A DNA stretch of 64,000 bases from Rickettsiella endosymbiont of Rhagonycha lignosa (GTDB lineage: Bacteria > Pseudomonadota > Gammaproteobacteria > Diplorickettsiales > Diplorickettsiaceae), in contig NZ_OZ035011.1 of NCBI RefSeq assembly GCF_964031165.1, forward strand, positions 124,001 to 188,000. The letters are read 5' to 3'. The translations under genes and the position numbers were made by a program. How positions within the stretch are numbered: position 1 is the stretch's first letter; every line of letters begins with the position of its first letter. The notes under the pieces were generated by a model that searched no databases, was not told where the DNA came from, and was given only the letters and a program-made list of their open reading frames with translations. Positions 7,374-16,794 of this stretch are shown here, in pieces.

Positions 7374-10217
7374 ATGACTGACTATAAAAACACCTTAAAT
7401 CTTCCTCACACTCAATTTCCAATGAAGGCCAATTTGCCGCAGGCAGAGCCTGCTATTTTAAAGCAATGGTCTTCTTTGCCGTTGTTTGAAAAATTACGTG
7501 AAAAAAATCAGGGTAAAGCCAAATATATTCTTCATGATGGCCCCCCTTATGCGAATGGTCATATTCATATTGGGCATGCGGTAAATAAAATTTTAAAAGA
7601 CATCGTTGTGAAAGCAAAGACATTGAGTGGCTTCGATGCTCCGTTTGTTCCAGGCTGGGATTGTCATGGCTTACCTATCGAGTTAAATGTAGAAAAAAAA
7701 ATCGGTAAGATCAGTGACAAATTAACAGCCAAAACTTTTCGACAAGCTTGTCGTGAATATGCTAGCCAACAAATCTCCATACAACGTGAGGAATTTAAAC
7801 GTTTAGGCGTGATCGGTGATTGGCAACATCCTTATCTGACGATGGATTTTGAATTTGAAGCAAATATTATTCGCGCTTTAGGTCAAATTATTAGTCGAGG
7901 ACACTTGCAACAAGGATTTAAACCTGTGCACTGGTGTGTTAATTGCGAATCGGCTTTGGCTGAAGCGGAAGTTGAATATGCCGATAAAATTTCACCTGCG
8001 ATTGATGTGCGGTTTAGAGTGATGGATGAAGCTGATTTTTTAAATCGAATTCCTAGCGAAAGGGGTCATGGACTTATAGTCATGCCGATATGGACCACGA
8101 CGCCTTGGACTTTACCCGCTAATGAAGCCGTCGCACTCAATCCAGATATTGAATATGTGTTGGTGCAAACCGATACCGAACGTTTATTAATCGCTGAGTC
8201 TTTATTAGCAAGTTGTATGCAGCGTTACCAAATATCTGATTATAAACGCTTAGGAAGTGCGACCGGAAAAGTTTTTGAAGGTGTTATATTGCAACATCCT
8301 TTCTACCATCGACAAGTCCCCGTTATCTTAGGCGAGCATGTCACCACAGAAACTGGCACAGGTGCCGTGCATACTGCGCCTGCGCACGGTATAGAAGATT
8401 ATAGTGTGGCACAACATTATGGATTACCATTAATTAACCCTGTGGGTGGTAATGGTTGTTTCTTACCGGGTACAGCACTATTTGAAGGAGAACATGTTTT
8501 TAAAGTCAACCCCTTAGTGGTCGATAAACTAAGGGAAACCAAAAATTTATTGAAAGAAGAAAATATTAAGCATAGTTACCCGCATTGTTGGCGCCATAAG
8601 ACGCCTCTGATTTTTCGAGCGACACCACAATGGTTTATTAGTATGGAAAAACAAGGCTTAAAGGAGGATAGTTTAGCTGCGATTAAAGAGGTTAATTGGA
8701 TTCCGCAATGGGGAGAAGCACGAATTGATTCCATGATTAGCAATCGACCTGACTGGTGTATTTCAAGACAGAGAAGTTGGGGAGTTCCAATTCCTTTATT
8801 TGTACATCGTTTATCACGTGATCTACATCCCAACAGCCTTAATTTATTAGAACAGATTGCACATCGTGTCGCAAAAATAGGTATAGATGCTTGGTATGAT
8901 TTAAATCCAGAAGAAATATTAGGTAAGGAAGCAAAAGATTATGAAAAATTAACTGATTGTTTGGATGTATGGTTTGATTCAGGTGTAAGTCATTATGCTG
9001 TTTTAATGAAAAATCCGTCTTTAGCTTGGCCGGCTGATCTTTATTTAGAAGGTTCGGATCAGCATCGGGGTTGGTTCCAATCTTCTTTATTAACTTCCGT
9101 GGCAATGAAAGGTCAAGCTCCTTATAAATCGGTTTTAACACATGGATTTACTGTGGATGAAAAAGGCCACAAAATGTCTAAATCATTGGGAAATGTGATT
9201 GCACCAGAAAAGATTATACAAAGTTTAGGGGCGGATATTTTACGCTTATGGATTTCTTCAACAGATTATCGAAGGGAAATGGCTGTTTCGGATGAAATTT
9301 TAAAACGTACGGCGGAAGCTTATCGACGAATTCGTAATACTATTCGATTTTTATTAGCCAATTTACATGATTTCGATCCATCGGAAGCGGTGCAAACTAA
9401 CAAAATGTTGTCTTTAGACATTTGGATATTAGAACGGGCAAAGCTTTTACAGCATGAGATTATCGATGCTTATGAGACTTTTCAGTTCCATACGATTTAT
9501 CAGAAACTACAACATTTTTGTATTAGTGATTTAGGTGGATTCTATTTAGATATTATCAAAGATCGTCAATATACCTTACAAAAAAATAGTATCGCACGAC
9601 GTTCTGCGCAAACTGCACTTTTTTATATTGCTGAAGCCATGGTACGTTGGCTAGCACCTATTTTAAGCTTTACTGCAGAAGAAATTTGGCACTATCTGCC
9701 AGGGAAGCGCGAAGAGAGTGTTTTTTTAAATGAATGGTATTCTTTATCTTTTTCGTTTGCGAACGATCCATTGCAAACCATTTATCAAGAAACTGATCGG
9801 CAAACCTACTGGAATGAACTTATACAAGTGCGCAATGAAGTTAACAAAGTGATAGAAAAATTACGTATTAGTGGGGATTTAGGCTCTTCATTAGAAGCTG
9901 AAGTTGAACTTTATGTTAAAGAAAATTCGCAACTATATAAAATGTTTTCTGCTTTACAAAATGAACTTAGATTTGTATTAATAACTTCTGATGCAAAGCT
10001 GTTGACTGTTTCCCCACCGGAACAGGCTTCATTATTGGATATTAATGGGGAAGAGTTAGGCATAAATGTTATATCTACAGTAGGAAAAAAAACAAAATGT
10101 GCGCGTTGTTGGCATCGTCGTGCTGATGTGGGAAAGGGTCCAGAACATCCTGAAATTTGTCTACGCTGTGTGGAAAATCTTCCCAATGGAAAAGGCGAAC
10201 AGCGAATGTATGCTTAA
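7374..10217 (+). CDS. ileS: Isoleucyl-tRNA synthetase
   Basis: Class I aminoacyl-tRNA synthetase charging tRNA-Ile with proofreading of valine. 947 residues is the normal bacterial length. HIGH is at residues 65-68 within HIHIGH and KMSKS at 600-604. The editing domain lies between them (TTTPWTLPANEA and the GTGAVHTAPAHG segment are visible). The C-terminal zinc finger has C909/C912 and C929/C932. It is the first gene of an ileS-lspA-permease run; lspA starts 31 nt after its stop. The ileS-lspA pairing is conserved in many Proteobacteria. Confidence 0.98.
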   Translation: MTDYKNTLNLPHTQFPMKANLPQAEPAILKQWSSLPLFEKLREKNQGKAKYILHDGPPYANGHIHIGHAVNKILKDIVVKAKTLSGFDAPFVPGWDCHGLPIELNVEKKIGKISDKLTAKTFRQACREYASQQISIQREEFKRLGVIGDWQHPYLTMDFEFEANIIRALGQIISRGHLQQGFKPVHWCVNCESALAEAEVEYADKISPAIDVRFRVMDEADFLNRIPSERGHGLIVMPIWTTTPWTLPANEAVALNPDIEYVLVQTDTERLLIAESLLASCMQRYQISDYKRLGSATGKVFEGVILQHPFYHRQVPVILGEHVTTETGTGAVHTAPAHGIEDYSVAQHYGLPLINPVGGNGCFLPGTALFEGEHVFKVNPLVVDKLRETKNLLKEENIKHSYPHCWRHKTPLIFRATPQWFISMEKQGLKEDSLAAIKEVNWIPQWGEARIDSMISNRPDWCISRQRSWGVPIPLFVHRLSRDLHPNSLNLLEQIAHRVAKIGIDAWYDLNPEEILGKEAKDYEKLTDCLDVWFDSGVSHYAVLMKNPSLAWPADLYLEGSDQHRGWFQSSLLTSVAMKGQAPYKSVLTHGFTVDEKGHKMSKSLGNVIAPEKIIQSLGADILRLWISSTDYRREMAVSDEILKRTAEAYRRIRNTIRFLLANLHDFDPSEAVQTNKMLSLDIWILERAKLLQHEIIDAYETFQFHTIYQKLQHFCISDLGGFYLDIIKDRQYTLQKNSIARRSAQTALFYIAEAMVRWLAPILSFTAEEIWHYLPGKREESVFLNEWYSLSFSFANDPLQTIYQETDRQTYWNELIQVRNEVNKVIEKLRISGDLGSSLEAEVELYVKENSQLYKMFSALQNELRFVLITSDAKLLTVSPPEQASLLDINGEELGINVISTVGKKTKCARCWHRRADVGKGPEHPEICLRCVENLPNGKGEQRMYA

Positions 10218-10248
10218 AAACTACAATTTTTTCTAACCTATTTAAACT

Positions 10249-10728
10249 ATGCAAGAAAGAAAAACATCTCAACTATCATGGCTTTGGTTAAGTGTATTCA
10301 TTATTGTTCTCGATTATTTAAGCAAAGTGTGGATGGCACATTGGTTAGATCAAACGAGTATTATCCCTGTATTTCCTTGCTTAAACTTTATTTTGTCACA
10401 CAATTTTGGTGCCGCGTTTAGTTTTTTAGGTCAAGCGGATGGTTGGCAACGCTGGTTTTTTTCGGCTATTAGTGCGCTTGTGAGCGTTTATTTAGTTCGT
10501 ATGCTTTATCGAGGTGGGCTGAATAATTGGGTGGCTTGTGGCATTGCATTGATATTAGGGGGTGCTATAGGTAATTTGTATGATCGACTCAGCTTAGGTT
10601 ACGTCATAGATTTTATTGATTTTTGTATTGGGTATTGGCATTTTGCTACCTTTAATTTGGCTGATACAGCCATTTCTATTGGTGCTGTTATCTGGATCAT
10701 TGCGAGCTATAAGTCCGGTCAAAAATAA
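10249..10728 (+). CDS. lspA: Lipoprotein signal peptidase (signal peptidase II)
   Basis: Aspartyl protease of the inner membrane that removes signal peptides from diacylated prolipoproteins. 159 residues with four transmembrane helices. The two catalytic aspartates are visible as D121 (GYVIDFIDF) and D139 (FNLADTAISIG), together with the conserved GNLYDR segment (109-113) and the HNFGAAFSF motif. It follows ileS closely and its TAA overlaps the ATG of the next gene by one base, which suggests translational coupling with the permease. Confidence 0.97.
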   Translation: MQERKTSQLSWLWLSVFIIVLDYLSKVWMAHWLDQTSIIPVFPCLNFILSHNFGAAFSFLGQADGWQRWFFSAISALVSVYLVRMLYRGGLNNWVACGIALILGGAIGNLYDRLSLGYVIDFIDFCIGYWHFATFNLADTAISIGAVIWIIASYKSGQK

Positions 10729-12167
10729 TGATAGCGGCTACTAAAAAACAGATTATTAAAAAACCACTGGGCGTGTTTAGTTTAGCCATGATGAATGTCA
10801 TTGCTGTGGATAGTTTGCGTTCATTACCTATCGCTGCTCAATTTGGTTATGCATTAATATTTTTTTATTTACTTGCTGCGTTGCTTTTTTTTATTCCGAC
10901 CGCTTTAGTGACGGCTGAATTAGCTACCACTTGGCCGAGCACAGGCGGTGCATATATATGGATCCGTACTGCGTTTGGTGTGCGATGGGGTTGGTTTGCG
11001 ATTTGGTTGCAATGGATATACAACGTGGTTTGGTATCCAACGATATTGTCTTTTGTAATCGCTGCATTTGCCTATTTAATTGACCCCCATTTGGTACAAC
11101 ATAAAATATATCTTTTAAGTACGATATTAATTATTTGGTGGTCGGTTACTGCTTTAAGTTGCTTAGGCTTACGAGTTTCGAGTTGGCTGAGTAGTATCGG
11201 CGCTTTAGTCGGTACTTTAATTCCTATGCTCTTTATGATCGTGTTAGCTATCATTTGGATTAAAAGCGCACGGCCCCTAGCGATACATTTTTCCTCCTAT
11301 TCTTTTTTCCCAAGCTTGAATAATTTTAATAATTTGGCTTTTTTAACGACTATTATTTTTGGTCTGATGGGCTTAGAAATGTCAGCTGTACACGCGGGCG
11401 ATGTACAAAATCCCCAGAAAGATTTTCCACGCGCCTTATTTTGGTCGGCAAGTTTAATATTGATAACCTTGGTAATGGGTTCTTTATCTATAGCCCTTAT
11501 TATTCCAGTAAATCAGCTTAATATACTGTCGGGTTTAACCGAGGCCTATGTTGCTTTTTTTAATAGTTATCATTTGCCTTTTTTTATACCGATTATTATT
11601 TCTTTAATTATTATTGGAAGTTTGTGTAGTATTTCAACCTGGGTAATAGGTCCTACGCGAGGCTTACTCATTGCTACATTCGAGAGTGAAATAACAGGGT
11701 TAAACTGGTTGCTTAAGGTCAATCGATTTGGAGCGCCGGTCAGTTTATTACTATTTCAAGGGATTCTAGTATCCCTATTAACCAGTCTTTTTATATTGAT
11801 TCCTAATGTAAATGAAACCTATTGGTTATTGAGCGTAATGACAGCCCAATTGGCGGTGTTATTCTATATTTTTTTATTTTTAACCGCATTACGATTGCGA
11901 TATAAAGAGGCTAGTAGAAGTCGTGCCTATCATATTCCAGGAGGCACATGGGGGGTTTGGATAGTCAGTATCGCAGGATTAATGGGCTGTTTGATTACAT
12001 TTATACTCGGATTCTTCCCTCCGAGTGGTATCGAAGTGAGTAATCTATTTAAATTTGATTTGATTTTGCTAGGCGGGTTGTTGTTATTTTGCTTGCCGCC
12101 TATTATCTGCACCGGATGGGCTTTAGCTTTAAAAAAAACTGAGAATAAGAATAGTTTTAAAGAGTAG
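10728..12167 (+). CDS. APC-superfamily amino acid permease
   Basis: 479 residues with about 12 hydrophobic helices and the N-terminal APC signature region (LAMMNVIAVDSLRSLP, then ELATTWPSTGGAYIWI). It resembles the glutamate:GABA antiporter-like branch common in Legionella and Coxiella, where such carriers import host amino acids. The substrate cannot be deduced. The ATG overlaps the lspA stop (TAATG). The last part of this gene (about 11935-12080) is recognisably repeated as a decayed remnant at 16795-16975, on the far side of the biotin operon. Confidence 0.88.
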   Translation: MIAATKKQIIKKPLGVFSLAMMNVIAVDSLRSLPIAAQFGYALIFFYLLAALLFFIPTALVTAELATTWPSTGGAYIWIRTAFGVRWGWFAIWLQWIYNVVWYPTILSFVIAAFAYLIDPHLVQHKIYLLSTILIIWWSVTALSCLGLRVSSWLSSIGALVGTLIPMLFMIVLAIIWIKSARPLAIHFSSYSFFPSLNNFNNLAFLTTIIFGLMGLEMSAVHAGDVQNPQKDFPRALFWSASLILITLVMGSLSIALIIPVNQLNILSGLTEAYVAFFNSYHLPFFIPIIISLIIIGSLCSISTWVIGPTRGLLIATFESEITGLNWLLKVNRFGAPVSLLLFQGILVSLLTSLFILIPNVNETYWLLSVMTAQLAVLFYIFLFLTALRLRYKEASRSRAYHIPGGTWGVWIVSIAGLMGCLITFILGFFPPSGIEVSNLFKFDLILLGGLLLFCLPPIICTGWALALKKTENKNSFKE

Positions 12168-12271
12168 TGAAGTGGTTAGTTGGTCCATTTCTTTGATTAT
12201 CCGGACCTTATTGCTTTCTAGATATGTTTAGTAGGTTTTAAACTTTAAAAAAAATAAGGGGTCAATTTTAT

Positions 12272-13441
12272 TTAAATATTTTTTTCTAGTAAATTTTTTT
12301 TAAAAAAATCTTCTAAGGTTTGTGCGAGTGAAGAAAATTCTATGTTGCAATGTAAAGAAAGACGAAGGCGACTAGTCCTTTTGGGAACACTCGGTGGTCG
12401 AATTGCTCCTACATAAATATGATGTTGTTCTGCAAGCTGAGCTGCTAAGCGCAGTGTTGTTCCAGGGTCGCCAATCACAAGTGGCAGAATAGGGCTATCA
12501 TACAATGGGATATCCGGAAAAAAATGTTTTAGGCGATTTTTGAGCTTTAAAGTTTGAGAAAGCCATTGGGATTGGCGTAATACATACTCAGTTTGAATTA
12601 TTTCTATTGCCGCTAAACTAGCTGCGGTTGCAGCGGGCGTCAGGTAGGTCGAATATATAAATTCAGGTGTGCGATTTAATAAATACGACCGCAAATCAGG
12701 ATTATGAAAGAGAGTGAATGCACCTTGGCTGGCTAAAGCTTTTCCGAGCGTGGCAACTAAAATGTCGACTTTTTTCTCTACTCCAAATTTGGCTACAAGT
12801 CCATTACCTTTTGGTCCGTACCAGCCTAGCGCATGAGCTTCGTCAACGATCCAAAAAAAATTGTAACGGTCTTTTAAAAAACCCATTTGACTAAAATCAG
12901 GATAGTCCCCTTCCATGCTAAATACAGATTCTGTAATAACAAAAATTGTACGATCAGGGCGCGCGTAAATGCGAAGCAAGTCTTCAAGATGATTTAAATT
13001 TAAATGCTGGTAGCGTATGAGTTTTGCAAGAGAGTCTTGCGCACCTAATAACATGCTATTGTGAACATAACGATCGGCTAAAACAACATCCCCTTTTTGA
13101 GGTAAGGTGCTTAATAGAGCCCTGTTTGCTGTATAACCGGAGTTCCAAAGTAAACCGTATTCAAATCCACACCACTCTTTCAAAGAATTTTCTAATTTTT
13201 GGTGGATAGGCCAATAGCTAGCTATTGCAGGAGAGCCTCCAGAAGAAGTTCCCCATATCTCTAAAGTTTTTTGGGCTGCTTGAATGACTGATGGATGCTT
13301 GCTCAATTGGAGGTAGTCATTAAAATTTAGGTATAAACTTTCTAAATTATTTTTAACAAGATATGGAGTTAATTCTCTAAGCAATCCTTTTTTTTCTCTT
13401 GCTTGCAAATACTCATGGATATATTTTTGCAAAATGTGCAT
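12272..13441 (-). CDS. bioF: 8-amino-7-oxononanoate synthase
   Basis: PLP enzyme joining pimeloyl-thioester and L-alanine, the first step of biotin ring assembly. 389 residues, alpha-oxoamine synthase fold. Motifs are SGGSPAIASYW (substrate loop), D200/H203 in VDEAHALG (cofactor contacts) and Lys234 in ATLGKALAS (Schiff base). It is the last gene of the bioA-bioB-bioD-bioF operon and starts 7 nt after bioD. It converges with the permease gene across a 104-nt gap. Confidence 0.95.
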   Translation of the reverse strand: MHILQKYIHEYLQAREKKGLLRELTPYLVKNNLESLYLNFNDYLQLSKHPSVIQAAQKTLEIWGTSSGGSPAIASYWPIHQKLENSLKEWCGFEYGLLWNSGYTANRALLSTLPQKGDVVLADRYVHNSMLLGAQDSLAKLIRYQHLNLNHLEDLLRIYARPDRTIFVITESVFSMEGDYPDFSQMGFLKDRYNFFWIVDEAHALGWYGPKGNGLVAKFGVEKKVDILVATLGKALASQGAFTLFHNPDLRSYLLNRTPEFIYSTYLTPAATAASLAAIEIIQTEYVLRQSQWLSQTLKLKNRLKHFFPDIPLYDSPILPLVIGDPGTTLRLAAQLAEQHHIYVGAIRPPSVPKRTSRLRLSLHCNIEFSSLAQTLEDFFKKNLLEKNI

Positions 13442-13448
13442 TATGCTA

Positions 13449-14162
13449 TTAACTCGATGTATCTTGCTGTGCAGTGAGAGCTTGACAATAATTTTTAAAG
13501 TAATGGGCTATTGGGAAAGAATCAAAAAAATGCAGCTCTCGAGATTGATAAAGCTGATGTCCCCATATGGGTATCGAGAGATTGGCAAGCTCTAAATAAT
13601 TAGAAGATGTGATATCATTGTCAACTGATATTCTATCGTTAAACCAAATACCAGTTGGTATTTTTGAATGTGGTGCATAATTAGTTAACATACGTGCTTG
13701 ATGTATAGCACCAAGCCGATTTTGAACGACAAGTAATAAATAATCTATTGGTAAATTTAAAGCTAAATCAACGGCATCTAATCCTGTCTCATCTAAAGGA
13801 ACAGCCAGTCCTCCTGCAGCTTCAAGAATACGCCAATTGGTTTTAGGTAAGCTTTTAATTTTGCAAAGAATACTTTCAAGATTTAGCTTACAGCCATCTT
13901 TATGTGCTGCACTAACTGGCGCAAGAGGTTTAGCAAATGAGTATAAAGTAAAAGCTTGACATTTCTTTTGGTTGAGATGAGAGCAATACTCAATAGCTGT
14001 TTCTGCATCCCCTTTTTGGTTACTAGTTATGCCTGTTTCAACAATTTTGACTACTTGAACGGTTTGGTTATGTGATGCAAGATAGTTGGCAAGGGCTCGA
14101 CACACCCATGTTTTACCGATTTCTGTATCATTGCCTGATATTAATATTGTATTCATATGCAT
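13449..14162 (-). CDS. bioD: Dethiobiotin synthetase
   Basis: ATP-dependent ring closure of 7,8-diaminopelargonic acid with CO2. 237 residues with the modified P-loop GNDTEIGKT (residues 10-18) and the conserved EAAGGLAVPLDE segment that binds Mg and nucleotide. It overlaps the end of bioB by 10 nt, typical of coupled operon genes. Initiation could be at Met1 or Met3 (MHMNTILISG); Met3 would still overlap bioB by 4 nt. Confidence 0.94.
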   Translation of the reverse strand: MHMNTILISGNDTEIGKTWVCRALANYLASHNQTVQVVKIVETGITSNQKGDAETAIEYCSHLNQKKCQAFTLYSFAKPLAPVSAAHKDGCKLNLESILCKIKSLPKTNWRILEAAGGLAVPLDETGLDAVDLALNLPIDYLLLVVQNRLGAIHQARMLTNYAPHSKIPTGIWFNDRISVDNDITSSNYLELANLSIPIWGHQLYQSRELHFFDSFPIAHYFKNYCQALTAQQDTSS

Positions 14163-15085
14163 TTCATTTTAAGTTTTTTGAGCATGTTTAGATCTGAATT
14201 TAAATCAGGTGTAGGAGTTGTTAAAATACGCTCACCTATATAAATTGCATTTGCACCACTAAAAAAAGCTAGAGTTTGTGTTTCGAAAGACATTTTATAA
14301 CGACCAGCAGCCATCGCAATAATGCTTTGTGGCATTGCGATGCGGGCAATGGCTACAATGCGTACATATTCAAAAGAATCAATAAATGCTTTTTTTTCGA
14401 GAGGGGTGCCTTCAATGGCTACGAGTGCATTGAGTGGTACCATTTCGGGCTGAGGTAACAATTGGCTGATAAAAAATATAAGTTTCAAGCGATCTAATAT
14501 CGATTCGCCCATACCTAAAATACCACCACAGGATATTTTTAAATTCGATTTGCGAATCATTTGCAATGTTTCATAGCGAGATGCAAATGTGCGTGTCGTT
14601 ATAATTTTTGGATAAAAATCAGGGGATGTATCCAGATTATAATTATACATTGAACATCCTGCATCTAACAATGCTTTAGTTTGTTCTGCAGAAATACTGC
14701 CCAGACTACAACATACTTGCAAGCCAGTGTCATGGACTTGTTTAATTATTTCCAAAAGTTTCTGAAAGATACTACCTTTAGGTAAAAAACTCCAAGCAGC
14801 ACCTAAACAAAAATGAGTAACACCCAGATTTTTTGCATTAAGTGCAATTTTTAAAACCTCACTCGGATTTAGAAGTAATTCTTTAGCCACATAAGTTTTA
14901 TAATGAACTGATTGTGGACAGTAAGCACAATCTTCGGGACAGTTACCCGTTTTGATCGAGATAGAGCCGCATAAGTGAACTGTATTTACACTGTGATGTT
15001 GCTTATGAATCAGATGTGCCTGACTTATCAAATCATTAAATGGCAGTTGATAAAGGTATTCCAGATCTGCAAATGACAAATTCAT
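14153..15085 (-). CDS. bioB: Biotin synthase
   Basis: Radical SAM enzyme that inserts sulfur into dethiobiotin. The CxxxCxxC cluster motif is clear (GNCPEDCAYCPQS), as are later conserved segments such as YNYNLDTSP and GGILGMGES. The ATG at 15085 (MNLSFADLEYLY) is preferred over the longer frame beginning at 15139, because the extra 18 residues do not look like a BioB N-terminus. With this start the gene overlaps the end of bioA by 50 nt, which is long for this operon. Length is about 310 residues, normal for the family. Confidence 0.95.
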   Translation of the reverse strand: MNLSFADLEYLYQLPFNDLISQAHLIHKQHHSVNTVHLCGSISIKTGNCPEDCAYCPQSVHYKTYVAKELLLNPSEVLKIALNAKNLGVTHFCLGAAWSFLPKGSIFQKLLEIIKQVHDTGLQVCCSLGSISAEQTKALLDAGCSMYNYNLDTSPDFYPKIITTRTFASRYETLQMIRKSNLKISCGGILGMGESILDRLKLIFFISQLLPQPEMVPLNALVAIEGTPLEKKAFIDSFEYVRIVAIARIAMPQSIIAMAAGRYKMSFETQTLAFFSGANAIYIGERILTTPTPDLNSDLNMLKKLKMKCI

Positions 15086-16409
15086 GTATATATTCCGAAA
15101 TAGATGTTGCAGTTTGTTTGCATAAAAAAACAATCTCAAGCTCTGTAATACACAATGGAGGAATGATTAAAAGTGTGTTGCCAATACCTCTTAATAGAAT
15201 TTCTTTATCACGTAAATAAAGTGAAAGGTGATGTGCTACACGTTCATTAATATCAAAAGTTGGCAAGTTATTATTGATGCCTGGATATAATTCTATTGCG
15301 CATGCAAGCCCGCGTTGCCGCACAGATTTTACAAATGGATGCTTGGAAAAATATAATTTGATGTTTTTGCTAAAGTGATCACAGGTGCGTTGTAGCTCGC
15401 CACTCTGAATACGCCGTCTCAGTTTTTCTATATTTTTAATACTTACAGCAGTTGAAAGTGGATTTGCAGCAAACGTATGTCCATGAAGAAATGTTTTTTC
15501 TTCACTAAACTCACCTAGGAAAGCATTATAAATCTTTTGAGTTGTTAAAGTAGCGGCTAATGGTAGATAACCTCCAGTTAAAGTTTTAGATAAACACAGA
15601 AAATCAGGAGTTAGATCTTCAGCCGCACATACCAACATGTGCCCTAAACGTCCTAGACCGACGAAAATTTCATCCAAAGCTAAATGAATATTATGTATTT
15701 TACAACGTTCTGATACGGCTTGTAAGAAGCCTGGTGGTTGCAAATACATTCCGCGTGGCCCTTGGACAGAAGGTTCTAAAAACAAAATGGCAGTTTGTTC
15801 AGCATAGGTTTCAAGTAAACGATCAAGATCTTGTAAGCTTTCCGACATGTCATCATGCTGCGGTGCCGCAAAGTGATATGCAGGCAAAAACCATTCTGAA
15901 AACCGTTGATGAAAGTTTAACGAATTTCCTGCAGACATGGCGCCAAAAGTATCTCCATGATAGCTACCTTCCATGCCAATGATGAGTTTCTTTTGCGGAT
16001 TTCCTGTGAGCTGCCAATATTGAAAAGAAAGTTTCAATGCTGCTTCAACTGAGGATGCTCCATTATCTGTAAAAAAACAGCGATTCAATCCTTCAGGTGC
16101 GATGCTAGTTAATTCATGACAAAGTTGCGATGCAGCGGGGTGGTTTAGATCTTTGTAACTGGATTGTTGTAAGTTTTTTAATTGCTGTATTAGTGCCTCA
16201 TTGAGCTCTTGATCGCTATGGCCATGAACGTTCGTCCAGTTAGAAGCATTTCCATCAAGGTAACGTTTCCCTTCAATATCATACAACCAACATCCTTTGG
16301 CATGAGTGATATGCACTGGTTTACGTTCTAAATATTCTTGCATCTGTGTAAAAGGATGCCAGCTATACGATTTATCCCAATAGTTCAAAGTCGTAATATC
16401 AGTTTTCAT
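15036..16409 (-). CDS. bioA: Adenosylmethionine-8-amino-7-oxononanoate aminotransferase
   Basis: Class III PLP aminotransferase that uses SAM as amino donor to make diaminopelargonic acid. 457 residues. WHPFTQM near the N-terminus is typical of BioA. The cofactor site shows GSYHGDT (148-154), D246 in LALDEIF and the Schiff-base Lys275 in LSKTLTGGYLP. It is the first gene of the operon, preceded by a CAGGGGG ribosome site and a dyad overlapping its likely promoter. bioC and bioH are not in the operon, so pimeloyl-thioester synthesis must be encoded elsewhere or be absent. Confidence 0.95.
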   Translation of the reverse strand: MKTDITTLNYWDKSYSWHPFTQMQEYLERKPVHITHAKGCWLYDIEGKRYLDGNASNWTNVHGHSDQELNEALIQQLKNLQQSSYKDLNHPAASQLCHELTSIAPEGLNRCFFTDNGASSVEAALKLSFQYWQLTGNPQKKLIIGMEGSYHGDTFGAMSAGNSLNFHQRFSEWFLPAYHFAAPQHDDMSESLQDLDRLLETYAEQTAILFLEPSVQGPRGMYLQPPGFLQAVSERCKIHNIHLALDEIFVGLGRLGHMLVCAAEDLTPDFLCLSKTLTGGYLPLAATLTTQKIYNAFLGEFSEEKTFLHGHTFAANPLSTAVSIKNIEKLRRRIQSGELQRTCDHFSKNIKLYFSKHPFVKSVRQRGLACAIELYPGINNNLPTFDINERVAHHLSLYLRDKEILLRGIGNTLLIIPPLCITELEIVFLCKQTATSISEYIHEFVICRSGIPLSTAI

Positions 16410-16446
16410 ATACCCCCTGCTTAATCGTAAAACTTTCTTTATTGGT

Positions 16447-16464
16447 TGACAATTAAGATTGTCA
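16447..16464. promoter_or_regulatory. Perfect dyad upstream of bioA, candidate operator
   Basis: On the minus strand TGACAAT-CTTA-ATTGTCA forms a perfect 7-bp inverted repeat 38-55 nt before the bioA ATG. It overlaps a possible -35 (TTGTCA) that is followed after 17 nt by TACGAT. The position suits a repressor site for the biotin operon. It does not match the enterobacterial BirA operator (TTGTAAACC half-sites). Its role is inferred. Confidence 0.4.
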
Positions 16465-16489
16465 GTATAGAGTGGCCGAAAATAAAAGA

Positions 16490-16790
16490 CAAGCTAACAC
16501 GATCCCTAAATATTCGCCATTTTTGAATATATTAAGTCGGCGAGTTAATTTATCAAATATTATAGTAGTGCATATTCTTTAGGGTGCTTTAGTTAACTCT
16601 ATCAGAAAGTTTGATAGACGATTTGATTTCTACAGCACCAGGAACTAAAAGATTTTTACTGCAGAAATTCCTATAAATTTTACTAAACATTTACATTTTT
16701 ATATGATACCAACGATACATGTAATTAGGGCGGTTATTACGAATGTTTATATACTAAGTCCCAACAAATTATTCCATAGTTCCAAGTTTT
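16490..16790. other. AT-rich noncoding stretch between the bio promoter and the permease remnant
   Basis: I see no gene, RNA or clear regulatory site here in either strand. It may be further decayed sequence belonging to the permease remnant that follows, but no similarity to the permease is visible by eye in this part. Confidence 0.4.
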
Positions 16791-16794
16791 TTTG

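Noticed and set aside
8839-9141. Minus-strand open frames opposite ileS
   Set aside because: They lie fully inside a conserved synthetase gene and show no protein-family features.
12184-12210. GGTCC...GGACC inverted repeat between the permease and bioF
   Set aside because: Only five pairs with a 16-nt loop and no T-run; not a convincing terminator.
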